A stretch of DNA of 64,000 nt from Agarophyton chilense (GCA_030374765.1 JARGXX010000040.1:1-64000); one strand, 5' to 3'; shown: positions 10,301 to 20,519, counted from the stretch's first letter. Notes: a model not told the origin generated them from the letters alone. Translations and numbers: made by a program.

Positions 10301-10593
10301 ACCTCAATTGGTAATTCCCTTTGAGGTTCCGTTGCCATAGGCGGCGGACCATGTACCTTTTCGGTTTTGTCCCGAGTGTGCCGGAGCAGCTCTTCGGGGT
10401 TCTCTAGAATCTGGTGAGCCGATGGGACTTCTTTAATAGCTTAATGGCTTGGCGGGGCGCTCGCACCACGCGTATTCCGTTTAGGCTATTCCATTTTTGA
10501 CCAATAGTGGTATCCTGTATTGCTTTGCTGGATTTCCTGAAACCAAATAGGTGTACAAGCGTCCAATCCTTCTCGGAATCTCGTTTGAACCAT
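7368..10593 (-). pseudogene. RG-A gag, copy 1 (interrupted)
   Basis: Gag is read from an ATG at 10591-10593 just inside the PBS to a TAA overlapping the protease ATG. The parts are a Pro/Gln-rich N-terminus, a helical block (10197-9820), a highly charged Asp/Ser/Lys/Arg linker around 8640-8880, then the retrotransposon Gag domain with FLQKFKLAYDQNGFSEGAAMWLFQ and further helices down to about 8010. A Ser/Pro/Thr-rich tail follows, with no zinc knuckle visible. Lesions include a 914-bp insertion at 8901-9814, an in-frame TAG in the N-terminal part and a TGA after 'QVYLK'; these two stops are shared with the second copy. Confidence 0.8.
8901..9814. mobile_element. 914-bp solo-LTR-like insertion inside RG-A gag
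   Basis: It is present only in this copy. The second block reads straight through the site (CCTTGGGATCACC). The insert starts TGTAGAGCAAC, ends TTTTGCTCCACA, and is flanked by a perfect 5-bp target duplication GGGAT (8896-8900 and 9815-9819). TG...CA ends, a 5-bp duplication and no coding sequence fit a solo LTR left by LTR-LTR recombination. The ends also form an imperfect 15-bp inverted repeat with 12 matches, so a non-autonomous DNA transposon is the alternative. No related copy is visible elsewhere in the window. Confidence 0.82.
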
Positions 10594-10620
10594 GAAGATA
10601 CGACGAAACCTAAAAAAACT

Positions 10621-10638
10621 TTCTAAATCGGGAGACCA
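10621..10638 (-). other. Primer binding site of RG-A, copy 1
   Basis: Read on the minus strand, three bases (TTT) after the LTR end, the sequence is TGGTCTCCCGATTTAGAA. It begins with the TGG complementary to a tRNA CCA end. The priming tRNA would end ATCGGGAGACCA; I cannot name it. The identical motif sits at 60278-60295. Confidence 0.7.
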
Positions 10639-10641
10639 AAA

Positions 10642-11223
10642 TGTCGTACAATCACCTCTGGGGTCTGCTACTGTCTTGTCTCAGGAGCGTGCTGACGCTC
10701 AACGTCAGAAGGTAGACATGATAAAGATTGATGGTAACAGGGCACCGTGAAAACCCGCAGGGGCAAACGGCGGGGCAACTAGCCTACACCGTTTAGGTGA
10801 ACGATGGTAGGCGTCTACGCGCGGTAAAACCTATATGGTACTTGAGAAACAATGAACCAAAAGGTATACTCGTGACCCAAGTAGTGCCTGTGTTTATCAG
10901 ACTAGGGTGGAGGAGGTGCAGTTCCTTATATGCAGTGGACTGCACCCTCCAGATCACCCGGAAGATGCCAGCAAGGCACGGTCTTTGACCTAGTGTCAGA
11001 GACCTGGCCAGCACTGGCTACAGTGCCAGATGGCCACTCCACTACTGAATTACTCACAATCACTCAACCAGAAGGTACATGTCAACACTACACGTGGCTG
11101 ACAACACCTAGATGATAACTCGCCCGGAGCTGCGTGGCTGATGATCCCTCGCATCCATCACCGACAAGGTCAGTGTAGTATATCGACAATCTCAAAGGTC
11201 AAACCTTCTGCCACTATACGACA
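10642..11223 (-). repeat. RG-A 5' LTR, copy 1
   Basis: This is the 582-bp partner of 905-1486 with the same TGTCGT/ACGACA ends. On the minus strand it contains GCATATAAGG (10924-10933), a plausible TATA box about 290 bp into the LTR. The promoter call rests on that motif alone. Confidence 0.93.
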
Positions 11224-11461
11224 GCCTGATGGTCGTTTGCGTCAATCCCTGGGGTTCTTCTTTGGTTGGCATCAGGTGAAGCTTCACTATCACACAAATA
11301 CAACATGTAAGCGTGAGAAGTACATTTCAAAAACGTTTGCCACGGCATAATGTCAACGATTCATGATACAGCCACTAAGAATACTAATACAAAAACATTG
11401 GGCATTTGCAACAAGAGAAGATGAATCGCATCAACAAGAACATTTTAATACTCTTCCGCCT

Positions 11462-13274
11462 TCAACCAAAATGTTTCTCGGATCTTTTAGTTTCGGAAAT
11501 ATCCTGAGAGTTGAAGTTGAGTTTGTCAGTATATAGCGTAAGCTGGAGAGCGTCTGTCTTCTTGGTGAGTAGATCTGCAAGGTTGGAGTTGCCAGGAACC
11601 CAAGATATTTTGTCCACTGCACCAGTCTTAAATTCATATTGGACGCAGCTAACTTCTCCGCGAATAGACTTGGCGATAGAGTTTTTCTACGTCAAGAGTG
11701 ATGTGATTGAATCTTTGGATTCAACTGCAATTCTCAGTTTGACATCCATATCTAACAGCTCCGGGTATGCCTTAGAGATAGTCCTGCCTTCATCAATGCC
11801 TTCAGAAGCGGCAAAAATCTCGGCTGCTGGAACGCTTTTAACTGGGCGCTCTGCCTTGTGAAAGAGCCACGAGATGGTATAATCAATAGAACTGCTTTTC
11901 ATTTCACCTACAAGTAGACCAGTTAGAACTCCAAGTTGACCACAAGCATCAGTACGTGATGCATCAACAAATACTAAGACGCTGATCTCATGCTGTTTGT
12001 TATCTGTCGGCCTAGGGTGTGCGATTGTTTTTCCAAGCTTTTTAAGCTTTGCAAAAAATATTAACTGGTTGAACAAAATGGCAGACCTTAAGATCGGGTG
12101 CTTTTTGCTGTAGATAGCTCGCATAGAATGAGCAAAAAGGCGATGCAGCAGTTCCGATCCATCCAAGGGAACTGTTGGTTGAGGCAAATAATGACTTCTC
12201 AATCTGGTTGAGTGGTTCGTCAGAATGCTTGCGACGTTGTCTGGAGAAGGGATACTCAGTAACAGCTTCCATTTTGTCGTCGGCGTCAGTCTCAATGGTA
12301 AGGTCACCATTTTGAATAGTGTTAATCTCAAAGAAACGTAGCTTTCCTGGTCCATGCATCACATCACCAAACTTGAATCGTTTGTCAAATTCCATCATAC
12401 CACGTTTCACACCGTTGGCATCACCTGCAACGTTCAAGTCATCTACAATTTTTGCGACAATTAGTCCCAACCTTCCGTTTTCTTTTTGAAAGAAGAGCTG
12501 GGGCACGTGAGCTGACTGAGTGAGTCCAATTTCAAACATAATATTGTCGGACTGGTTCTACCATTTATCATTGGCATTTGAAAGCCCGTATGCAGCTGTC
12601 AACAACAACCATAGATTAGTAGATTTCATTCGGCTTTCTTTGGGAGGGCGCACATAGACATTTCTCTGCGCCTCACCGGTCTGCAAAAATGCAGAGTTTA
12701 CATCAGCCCTGCAAATGTTCCATCGGAATAAAGATGCTATGGACTCGAGAATCCAAAGACCTGTAGGTGGACACGTTATACAGTCTTTGCTTAGGACGAT
12801 CCTTAAGTCATCTTCGCTACCATGAGGTGCTATTCGTGCTTTTAGCTTCAAAGAGCCATCGTCATTAGTCTTGATTTTGTAAAGTGTGTGACTATTGATT
12901 ATATTTGAGTTCGGAGGAACTTCGTCGTGTGTGACAGGGCGCACAGTCTTGATGAAGGTTTCCTCTTCTAACTTGTATGAATTGACTAGAGGGTATTGGT
13001 GGAACCCTTGTGCGTGGTGCTTGAGGAATGGCTTATTCCCGAAATGCTTTACCATTGACGACTGAACAGCTTTCTCAGTGCTAGTGACTTGTAAATCAGG
13101 CAGTGTTGAACTAGAGCTAGAGCTAGCTGTAAGTGCATTGTTGTAGTTCCAAACTTCCTTTATCATATCTCGGAGTTCTTTGTCGCCGTCCTCATAATAG
13201 GTGTTTAGACGACCATCTTCGTCTGCTGAATGCACAGTTCCTGGATAAAAATGCGCAGCCATGGGCCAGAGCAC
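11462..13274 (-). pseudogene. RC-D reverse transcriptase and RNase H, copy 1
   Basis: Three overlapping frames encode a copia RT-RNase H. The first (13274-12558) holds the linker and RT N-terminal half (LKARIAPHGSEDD, AFLQTGEAQRNVYV). The second (12539-12042) has the catalytic box KIVDDLNV, the counterpart of YVDD with Tyr replaced by Ile. The third (12355-11687) has RNase H (FVDASRTDACG; AAEIFAASEGIDEG). The end of RNase H, including the copia hallmark NLADLLTK, lies further downstream to the stop near 11462. A stop or frameshift separates each part, so no full product can be made. The second block has the same breaks. Confidence 0.85.
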
Positions 13275-13380
13275 TGAAAAAATGTGTCCAACTGTCGGTT
13301 TATCATACGGACAGTCCGTCGATAGTACATCATCAGCAGCTGCATTCTCATGATACGATGTAGCCTGAGAGTCAAAACAT

Positions 13381-14573
13381 CTACTTGGTACTATAGTCCG
13401 GACTTGCTTCGGCAGTCGTTACAGGCAACGTGCCTGCAGAACTACGCTGTTCAATAGAGAGTTCATCTATCGAGCCCATTCCTTCCTGTACTAGTTGGGC
13501 GAAGCTCTCTTTAGAAAGTGCTGGCCAGGTATCTTCAAAGGCGGCAATAATTTCCCGACCCTTGCGTCCTGGAACGCTCACTGAGCGAGCAGCTCTGTTG
13601 AATAAGAGGATCGGTTTGGGATCCGTCCACTTTCCTCTCTTTTCATAGTCTTTCTTTTGGTTGACGTCAACAAGTCACCAACTGCGATTGGTGGTTCAGT
13701 CACAGAATTTGAGCGAAGAATTAGCGCTAGTTTGCGGCGTTTTTGTAGCTGGTCACGAGCAATGCGAACATCGTCAGGTATAGCAGTTTTGTTAGGCTCG
13801 GCGGCAATAGGATTTGAGAAGCCTTTCGCTAGTTCAAATGCAGACAAGGTGTTGTTACCGTAAAGATCGTTAGAAATACACAGAGGCTTGTATGCAGCTA
13901 CTTTGGGGTCAAACTCGGAACCAGCATCCTCTTTTAGGTTAATAAAGATGCTGCGAAAGATGTTATGCTTAGACACTATCGCATTTTTCGAGTGCCTGCC
14001 AGGAGGCACTCGATGAATCGGTATTCCAAGCTTCTTGGCGTAGCGCTTGAACGATCCGACTTGGAAGGCTTTGTCTGCACGAATAGAGTCAGGGTACCAG
14101 AACTGGGATAACCAGGAGGCTTCAAAGGCAAAAATAGCCTCTGCAAGACTTGTTGAAGTTACTACAAGAGCACTTGAACATCTTGTAATTAGATCCATCA
14201 AGTGCATTTGCAGCATCTCATTAAAAAAAATAAGATCGACACATAAAACCTCGTTGAAGTTCTTAGAAAGGGAACTAATGGAGACCTTGAGACTGGGCTG
14301 CGGCACCGCTGCGGAGCGACAAGCAGTGCAGCGATTGATCATTTCCGTGAGCTACGACTTTACGGTCTCAATCCAGATTCCATTCCTCTCTAGCAAGAGC
14401 TTGTAGTCACTATAGCTTGCATGGCCACATACGTGTTTGTAGGCCTTGTCTATAATCTTCTTTACATCACACCATGGTGTGGTGTCAAGAGTTACTGCAG
14501 AGGCTCGAAAGAGTAGAGCCGTCATTGCAGTGAGATGTAAAGATTCCCAATGCCGAGTAGCTAAGGAAGCCAT
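13381..14573 (-). pseudogene. RC-D integrase, copy 1
   Basis: The pre-integrase zinc region (KHVCGHASYSDYK followed by CTAC) is at 14573-14300. It is followed by the DDE core: first Asp in CVDLIFF, second Asp in IRADKAF. The position where copia integrases carry the catalytic Glu reads NAIVSKH, with Val where Glu is expected. A 1-base deletion near 13672, relative to the second block, breaks the C-terminal frame, which there runs uninterrupted (62830-63789). The last part of the frame is recovered at 13381-13581. Confidence 0.82.
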
Positions 14574-14652
14574 TATTGATTATGGAAAGGTGGTCTCGGT
14601 GTCCGTGAGAGACGAACATAAGTGCATTTCTGCCTATGTGCTCGGTATTAGC

Positions 14653-15898
14653 TTATCGAGTCACGTTTCTTCTAATGACCCACTGGGGTGATCCGTCTAG
14701 AACAAGGTGCTTGATCCGAACTGAATTACCGTGGTCAGATGTCGCAGTGAGGGCAATTGATCCTAGTATGTGACGTGCTGAACTGGTGTGCCGGCCAGTT
14801 CCGTACTGCCAGTGCGTGTGTCCGTTGAGTGCCAGGGGTATGGCATCTAGCTTCGGGTTAGCTGGCAATCCGATGTGATCGGCTAGTAAGTTCAGTTCTA
14901 TTGATCCAATTGCGGAGAACGATGCTTCGTCGCCAAGCAGTGGTCCGAGTTCGACCAGAGATGTATCGGTACTGGCGGATGAGCTAGTCAGAGTTGCCAT
15001 ATTAAATGAGACAGTCTTCCTCTTAGACTTGTCTCTGCTGTGCTGATCATGGTAAGGTGTGTTTCCAGTGCAATTAGAGTGACGACCGTTTTCTTTTGAC
15101 CCAGATGGGGCATCAAATGACTTCATATGCGATGGGAATGAGCCGTCGGGATTGTGGTTGCTCCTCCAGTGTCCATATTTTCTGCATTCATCACAGGGAT
15201 ACTTTAAAATGGAAGATTGTCCCTTGTAACGGCTTCTGTGACTGCGAAGATGTTCTCGAGTATGGCTTGTTCTAGCAGAGCTGGCAACAAGCGATCCAAT
15301 TTCGCTGTTTGGGGAGGTCTTATCGCAGTGCTTAATGACCGAGGCTACTGATTGATCCGTGATAGAGTTGATAAACTCTTCATTCGACGACTGCAAAATG
15401 AGGTTCTCATCAGATGATTCGCCTGCTGCCATAACGGAAACCCGTTTGGAGTCATCAATGGCGGAATTAGATAGTAGCATTAAAGCAGTAATGCACTCGG
15501 GTAGCCTGGTAGTAGAAGATATGGAGTTGAACTTTGGAACTTGTGTCGAGAATCGAGACTCGAAGTTCTTCATGGTCTCGGTGCTGCAACGGCGAGTATT
15601 CCATAGCATATTGAGCGCGGGAAGCTTCACTTACTATAGAGAGGGCATCCTTCTGATATATATTGCCCACGAAGAAGTCTACTTCCCAATCTTCAATCAG
15701 CTCAGTCTGTGACATTCCAGTGCGAAGATCTTTTGCACGGCCATAAAATTGAGATTTGATACAAACAGCCTGCATTGCTGTCGGCATCTTGCTGCTATTA
15801 GAGTCTGGGAGAGTTTTGTGAAACGTCTGCCAGAGCTTGACTGCATCTTGATATTCTTCCTGGTCACCCCTCCCATCAGTCCATGGAGGGGATCTCAC
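14653..15898 (-). pseudogene. RC-D gag and start of protease, copy 1
   Basis: Two overlapping frames (15898-15467 and 15630-14653) together give a copia-type Gag. It begins PPWTDGRGDQEEYQ, has a helical capsid-like middle, then a zinc-knuckle-like motif C-x2-C-x4-H-x4-H in YPCDECRKYGHWRSNHNPDG. A Ser/Thr-rich spacer follows, then a protease motif LVLDGSPQWVI with an Asp-Gly-Ser active site. The frame change near 15630 and the early stop after the protease motif indicate decay. Homologous fragments occur at 28843-30228 on the plus strand, where the protease motif is DGSSQWVI-like and extends further. Confidence 0.78.
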
Positions 15899-15935
15899 AT
15901 CCCAGGAGAACTTGGTCCTAGACGAAAAGTTGGCT

Positions 15936-15951
15936 TAGAATGCTGGGCCCA
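15936..15951 (-). other. Possible primer binding site of RC-D
   Basis: The minus strand reads TGGGCCCAGCATTCTA between the gag start and the right LTR region. It starts with TGG as expected for tRNA priming, but the distance to the LTR end is uncertain (about 20 bases if the LTR starts at 15971). Confidence 0.4.
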
Positions 15952-16275
15952 TCACTAAAAAAAATTAGACTGCGCCTTCGTGCTTGGTCGAGCTAGTCGA
16001 CTGAGAACGACAAATTCAAGTGCTTTCTGTCAGTGTAAAACAAATTCCACATTGAGAGAGAGGTCTCTACCTCTTCCCGCTGGTTTACCAACTACAAACA
16101 TGGTGATTTGTAAGGACACACAATTACAACATATAAGCGTGCGCAATACATTACAAAAACTGTTGCCACGAAATAATATCAACGAGTCACGGTACAGCCA
16201 TTAAGAATACAAATACGAAAAGATGGGGCGGTTGCATCAAGAGAAGGTCAGTTTCATCAACCTACCATTCTAATA

Positions 16276-17159
16276 GAAGCATTCACGTTAGTCGGTTATC
16301 ACAGTTTTTATGAATATAATCCGTTCATTGTAACAATTCCTATCATTGTCGATGACAGTACACATTCATCTTTAGTGCTCAGTCTGCTTTTTCCCTTAAT
16401 AAGATTTCTACACCAATCGTGCATTTGACTAACTTTACTTCTTCAATCAACACTTTTCTTTGAAAAACAAAGTATTGAGAGTGCTACCAAATAAAAGAAG
16501 AAGCTTATTTATCTTCGTAATCATCTTCGAGAACTCATACAAGTGCGTACGTTAAGTTTTTTTCAAACTCTTTGTAAGATTTTAAGTTGTGGTCGAGATC
16601 TGTTTGGCTACGTTTCCCCTTTCCAAAACAGTTTTAACACTACAGTCAAAGAACGTGGTATTTCTTTGTCATCGCAGATATTTCGAAATATTTACAGTGC
16701 TTCCTTCCAGTTATCAGTAGTTGTTTCGTTATGAATATTTAAAGGAGCCTGCCAATTTGGGCAAACTGTATATCAGATGAGACGTTCAGTCTAACCAGAG
16801 CTAGGGCTGCCCGCACATGGGAAGAGAGGCGGCCTGAGCCGGAAGCAGCCACTAGTATTGCGTGCTTTTTCTCAGCCGTTCCACTGGCTTTGGCTCAGCC
16901 GTGCCATCGTCTCATAACTCGCTTCGGCACGAGAACTCTCAGTAAAAATAATAGAGAAAGCTGGCCGCTGCTTCCAACTGCGAACAGATCCAGCACTGTT
17001 TGTGCAGCCAATGAGAAAGGAGCCACTGACGTCTTTTCATTGGCTGCCCGCCGTAGTAGGAACGGTCAGGTGGTCGCCGGCGCCTCCACTTAATGAGCCC
17101 GAGAATCGCGACGCTCCCGTACTTAATCCCGGACTCTGTTCACATCCTCGTATGGTGCG
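16276..17159. other. Spacer between RC-D and the minisatellite
   Basis: About 0.9 kb of AT-rich sequence, turning GC-rich after 16750. Small frames are present on both strands, but none resembles a protein family and none is repeated elsewhere in the window. I see nothing functional here. Confidence 0.5.
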
Positions 17160-17345
17160 ACTCACACATCTTCAGTCGTAGCTTCAGTCTCAGCTTCACT
17201 CACAGCTTCAGCCGCAGCTTCAACAGCACCTCGAGCAAATAGCTTCAGCGGGTTTTTGCAGTGTTCCCAAGCGCGACTCAAACAACTATCTCAGTCGCAG
17301 CTTTAACAGCAGCTTCAGCTCCAGTGTCAGATTCTTCAGCCAAGG
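17160..17345. repeat. Degenerate minisatellite, CAGCTTCA-like units
   Basis: About a dozen imperfect 10-12 bp units of the type CTTCAGTCGCAG / AGCTTCAGTCTC occur, with two short interruptions. On the minus strand they would encode a Glu/Ala-rich low-complexity run (E-A-A-A-like). The tract lies about 140 bp beyond the end of the RBR-homologous segment. Confidence 0.6.
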
Positions 17346-17485
17346 AAATGTTTGAGCTTTTGCCTTCGTATCGTCTTTCGGACGAAATACCCATGAAAGC
17401 ACCCAGAGACCAATAGCCCATTTTACAAGCCGAGGGGATGCTTCGGCTATGAGATGCTCGCTTGAGCTTTACCATCTTGTGAATC

Positions 17486-18526
17486 TCAGAACTGCCCTCG
17501 GTTGTAATCGGATATGTACATTTCTACGGAGCGCTACAACTATCTACTGCACCAAACTCACCTTCAGACCTCCATGTCGTCCCCATCGGCACCTTGCGAC
17601 ACATTACCATCTTCCGCATCTCCTGAATCGGTCTCTGTACTGCTCACAACTCAACTTGATCTTCCGATGACTTCTTGCACCTCCCGCCGCACTGCGGTAC
17701 ATCTTGCGTCGGCAACCGGCCCGTCGAAACTCAGTGGTCGATACCGTCTTCTCTCCCGGCTTCTGTGACTCACTGCAACATTTCCGATAGGACTTTCCCC
17801 AAAGGCGAATGGTGACCGAGTACCCGGTGTCATTGAACCCAGATCGTTGCCTTGACTTCTCCGCACGCTGTGCTGTCAACTCAGAGCCATATTCCTCGTT
17901 GACGGTGACATGAGAGAAACAAAAATCGATCCGATTTGTTTTGGGGATATCTGTGTCTTCATGATGCGCATAGCACTCTGCAATAATTTACGATCAATAT
18001 CCTCAAACATTTTCTTTTGTTCCCTTCCCTGACGGCGGCTTGCCCGTCTGGAAAGGTCATTCAAACCTTCTGAAGCTTGGTCGTCTGCCTTACTCGCTCG
18101 CAATGCTTCCGCTAATCTCTTTGCATCTCGGCCTCCATTATCTTCGCCCGTCAGTACGATGAAGTTGCTCATGTAAGGCACAAACACTTCGTTATAGAAG
18201 CGAATGATATCGCCTGTCTCTTCAGCCGTCGATTCCGGTCGTGGCCCACTATCATCGGCAGCATCTTCCGCCAACAAATGCCCGAAATCTCCGAGAAAAA
18301 TGTTACGGGACACTGGTGGAGAATTGCTCAGAAATGTGGAATCACTTGTGTGCTCCAATTGATTGTAGTGCCACACGATATGGCGGAACTGCAGTTGGAT
18401 ATGTTGGATCTTGGCCACGCCATCTACCACAAACAGGATGATCAAGTCAATATGTCTGTTGACTGTCAAATTCCATCTGCACCACAGAGCATACTGCACG
18501 CTTTTCCACACTGCCGAACGAAGGTT
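17486..18526. repeat. Direct repeat copy 1 (RBR B/C region)
   Basis: This stretch of about 1.04 kb is near-identical to 27176-28217 in the same orientation. Left break: 'CAGAACTGCC' preceded by unrelated sequence. Right break: after 'CGAAGGTTGGT'. Confidence 0.92.
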
Positions 18527-20519
18527 GGTGGGGCCAAGTCTTCCTAACAAATCCCCTATTCTAGTGCTTGCCAGGGCAAACAATTTTTCAAAAAAGAAGT
18601 CTAGAACTCTTGCTCTGGCTTCAACATCTCCGTACAGTCGTTCCGGACGCCCCATTTCTTTCAACCTTAGTGTGATCATCGCCTTTGTTTCTATACGTTG
18701 TCCTTCTTCGATCTTCTGCTTTTGCGGCGTAATCGGGGATTGTTCTACACTTTCTGGCTGTTCATTATGTTCTGGTGACTGATCGGACATCTGTGTGTTC
18801 ACCAACACTCGCTCCGACAAATTTCTCTTTTGGTTAGAACGGTTTCTGCTCATCTTGCGTACAAAGGAAATCTCGACTACATGCTTGAAGAACTCGTACC
18901 AGAGGCGAGTCATGTCTCCATGCCATCCATTCTAGAATACGAGCGTCACAGCTATTCGAATGATTAACCAAGCGATGTGGCATCTGTGGTACAAGGGTAT
19001 AGAATGTTTACAGCGCCTCGTAAGCTCAAAGGGTGATACATTGAACGCACGATAGGCAACTGTGAAAACGTGAAGATCCCTTCTACCCTAGGCATAGACA
19101 GCGGTATCCCACGCGAAAGTGAGAAAGCTTTTGTGTAGGATGTAGTTGTGAAGTACATTGCTATTAAACTTTTCAGGCTGTTCGCGTAACCGACGAAGTT
19201 CCTTCTCGAGAATACCTTCGATGGTTGAGAAACAGATAGCCAGAGCTTCACGTTTGTACCGGGAATTATTCAGATCCGTAATCACGTCACAAGGCATCAG
19301 AGTACCGTCTGCCAACATCAATGATAGCGTATAATGGGCGACCACCCCCAGTGACCCTTCTCAGATCGTGCGATATAGCCACACTTTCTGGCGGGCATGT
19401 GAGACACGTTTCGCTTCGAGTTTCTGGTCGTTTCTGCTTCAGCTCACTGATCCATGTTGCAGATCGATTGTTGTCAGTGCCGGGAGTGAGAGCAATGTTT
19501 GATGATGGAGGTATAGGAGGCACGATAGTCGTACAGTGCGGCGTAACGACAGCTACTGTGGCCAGTGCCTCCAATGCATCAGGGTGAGTGGACAGATAGC
19601 GTGAGAAGCGAACCGGGAATGACAGTGACGAATGCATGGCAGATTGAGTGCGCGTGCGACACGGCGTAGGCGGGCGGGCTTATGATGGGGTGACGGCAAA
19701 GTCGGAAGCCTTCCGAAGATTTCGGGGGCGTGGGGTAGGTGCTGCAGACTGGTTTTCGCCGTCCATACGACGTTTGCGATTGAGAGGTGTGGAAGGCTGT
19801 GATGAGGCTTTAGGCGTTGATGGTGCTGCGTGGGTAGTGGGCTGGGCCGGAGATCGTACGGGCACAGACGGGTCCTTGTTGCGTTTGAACGGTGCAGCGA
19901 CGGATGGTTGTACTGGGCGGAGGCTTTGCCACGAATTTGATGTTCCAGCGCATGAAGACTGACGTGGTAAGGGGAGCGAGAGTGGTAAAGCGGCAACGGC
20001 AGTAAGCTGTGGCGCATGAAGAAAGATACGTTCGTCGCTTACAATACGGTCATCGACAGCGGTGAGTTGTTGTGCATACAATTCATCTATTGACTTGCCA
20101 TGGGCATCGATATCATCTTCAGTAGCCTGAAAGAACGATAACCGAGTGAGGATAGCGGGGGGTAGGAGAGTTACAACTGTGCGTTGGTATTGGTGCAACT
20201 CGCTCGACACGGCGCATGTGATACGAAATACGGCGTTCTCAGGATTGTATGCTGCAATGAGACCGGACTGCGTGAGGCAGGCGAGCAGCAAATGGTAGGT
20301 TTAAAAATGGTGGTACCAGGACCCGGACGGAGATGAGAGCGAGGCCTTTGCAATGATGAACAAGAGCCATGCGAGGGTCGTGAAACAGAGGGGTGATTGT
20401 GAAGCAAACGGCGACCAATGAGAAAGCGTAGCTTTCTCCAAACGTTTGCTGCAACCATGAAGGCGGTGTGCGATGCACGACCGTATGGTGTTGCTTTTTT
20501 GTAGCTCTTGAGACCGCTA
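17651..20519 (-). pseudogene. Retinoblastoma-related (RBR) pocket protein pseudogene, copy 1
   Basis: Read on the minus strand in three frames, this gives the domain order of Rb/RBR. The N-terminal cyclin-like domain has TLAWLLFIIAK...TYHLLLACL. A Ser/Pro spacer follows. The A pocket has RYKREALAICFSTIEGIL, AFNVSPFEL and ARILEWMAWRHDSPL. The B pocket has STRIGDLLGRLGPTNL, RHIDLIILFVVDGVAKIQ, HIQLQFRHIVWHYN and DIIRFYNEVFVPYM. The C-terminal part has several S/T-P sites. Rb proteins bind E2F/DP and LxCxE partners and control S-phase entry; the FYN in the B pocket matches the human Tyr756-Asn757 of the LxCxE cleft. In-frame stops at 20301-20303, 19680-19682, 19088-19090 and 17876-17878, plus frame changes near 19330, 18990 and 18910, mark it as a pseudogene. 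The 5' end is cut off at the R1 repeat. Confidence 0.75.

Larger units (their letters stand above)
905..11223 (-). mobile_element. Ty3/gypsy LTR retrotransposon RG-A, copy 1 (full length, inactive)
   Basis: This is a complete element read on the minus strand. It has two 582-bp LTRs with TGTCGT/ACGACA ends, a PBS inside the right LTR, a purine tract inside the left LTR, and gag, protease, RT, RNase H and integrase in Ty3/gypsy order. The flanking target duplication is GCCCG at 900-904 and GCCTG at 11224-11228; the second block has GCCCG on both sides, so the right one is mutated here. A plus-strand ORF set occupies the segment between integrase and the 3' LTR. The element is dead: gag carries stops and a 914-bp insertion, and protease and integrase have lost catalytic residues. 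Confidence 0.93.
1..14553. repeat. Segmental duplication, copy 1 (left block)
   Basis: Bases 1 to about 14553 match 50659-64000 in the same orientation. The match runs through the left flank, the gypsy element and most of the copia element. Both copies have the gypsy element in the same target site, so the unit was duplicated as DNA rather than by two independent insertions. The left boundary lies at or before base 1. Large differences are a 914-bp insertion here at 8901-9814, an extra stretch of roughly 80 bp here near 2735-2820, and about 208 bp missing from one LTR of the other copy. Confidence 0.93.
11229..16275 (-). mobile_element. Ty1/copia LTR retrotransposon RC-D, copy 1 (inactive)
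   Basis: Coding order on the minus strand is gag, protease, integrase, RT, RNase H, which is the Ty1/copia order. Related but diverged sequence at about 11290-11450 and 16115-16275 marks the two LTRs; their outer ends are not clear. The left LTR appears to have been the target of the RG-A insertion, since RG-A's right target duplication joins directly to it. A PBS-like TGGGCCCAGC lies at 15942-15951 on the minus strand, and a purine tract (GAAGGCGGAAGAG) lies just after the pol stop near 11462. Several frameshifts make the element inactive. Confidence 0.82.

Noticed and set aside
18890-18930. Introns as the explanation for frame changes in the RBR locus
   Set aside because: GT...AG pairs that would join the A and spacer frames are only about 23 bp apart, and introns do not explain the in-frame stops inside conserved helices. 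Kept as a testable alternative in the findings.
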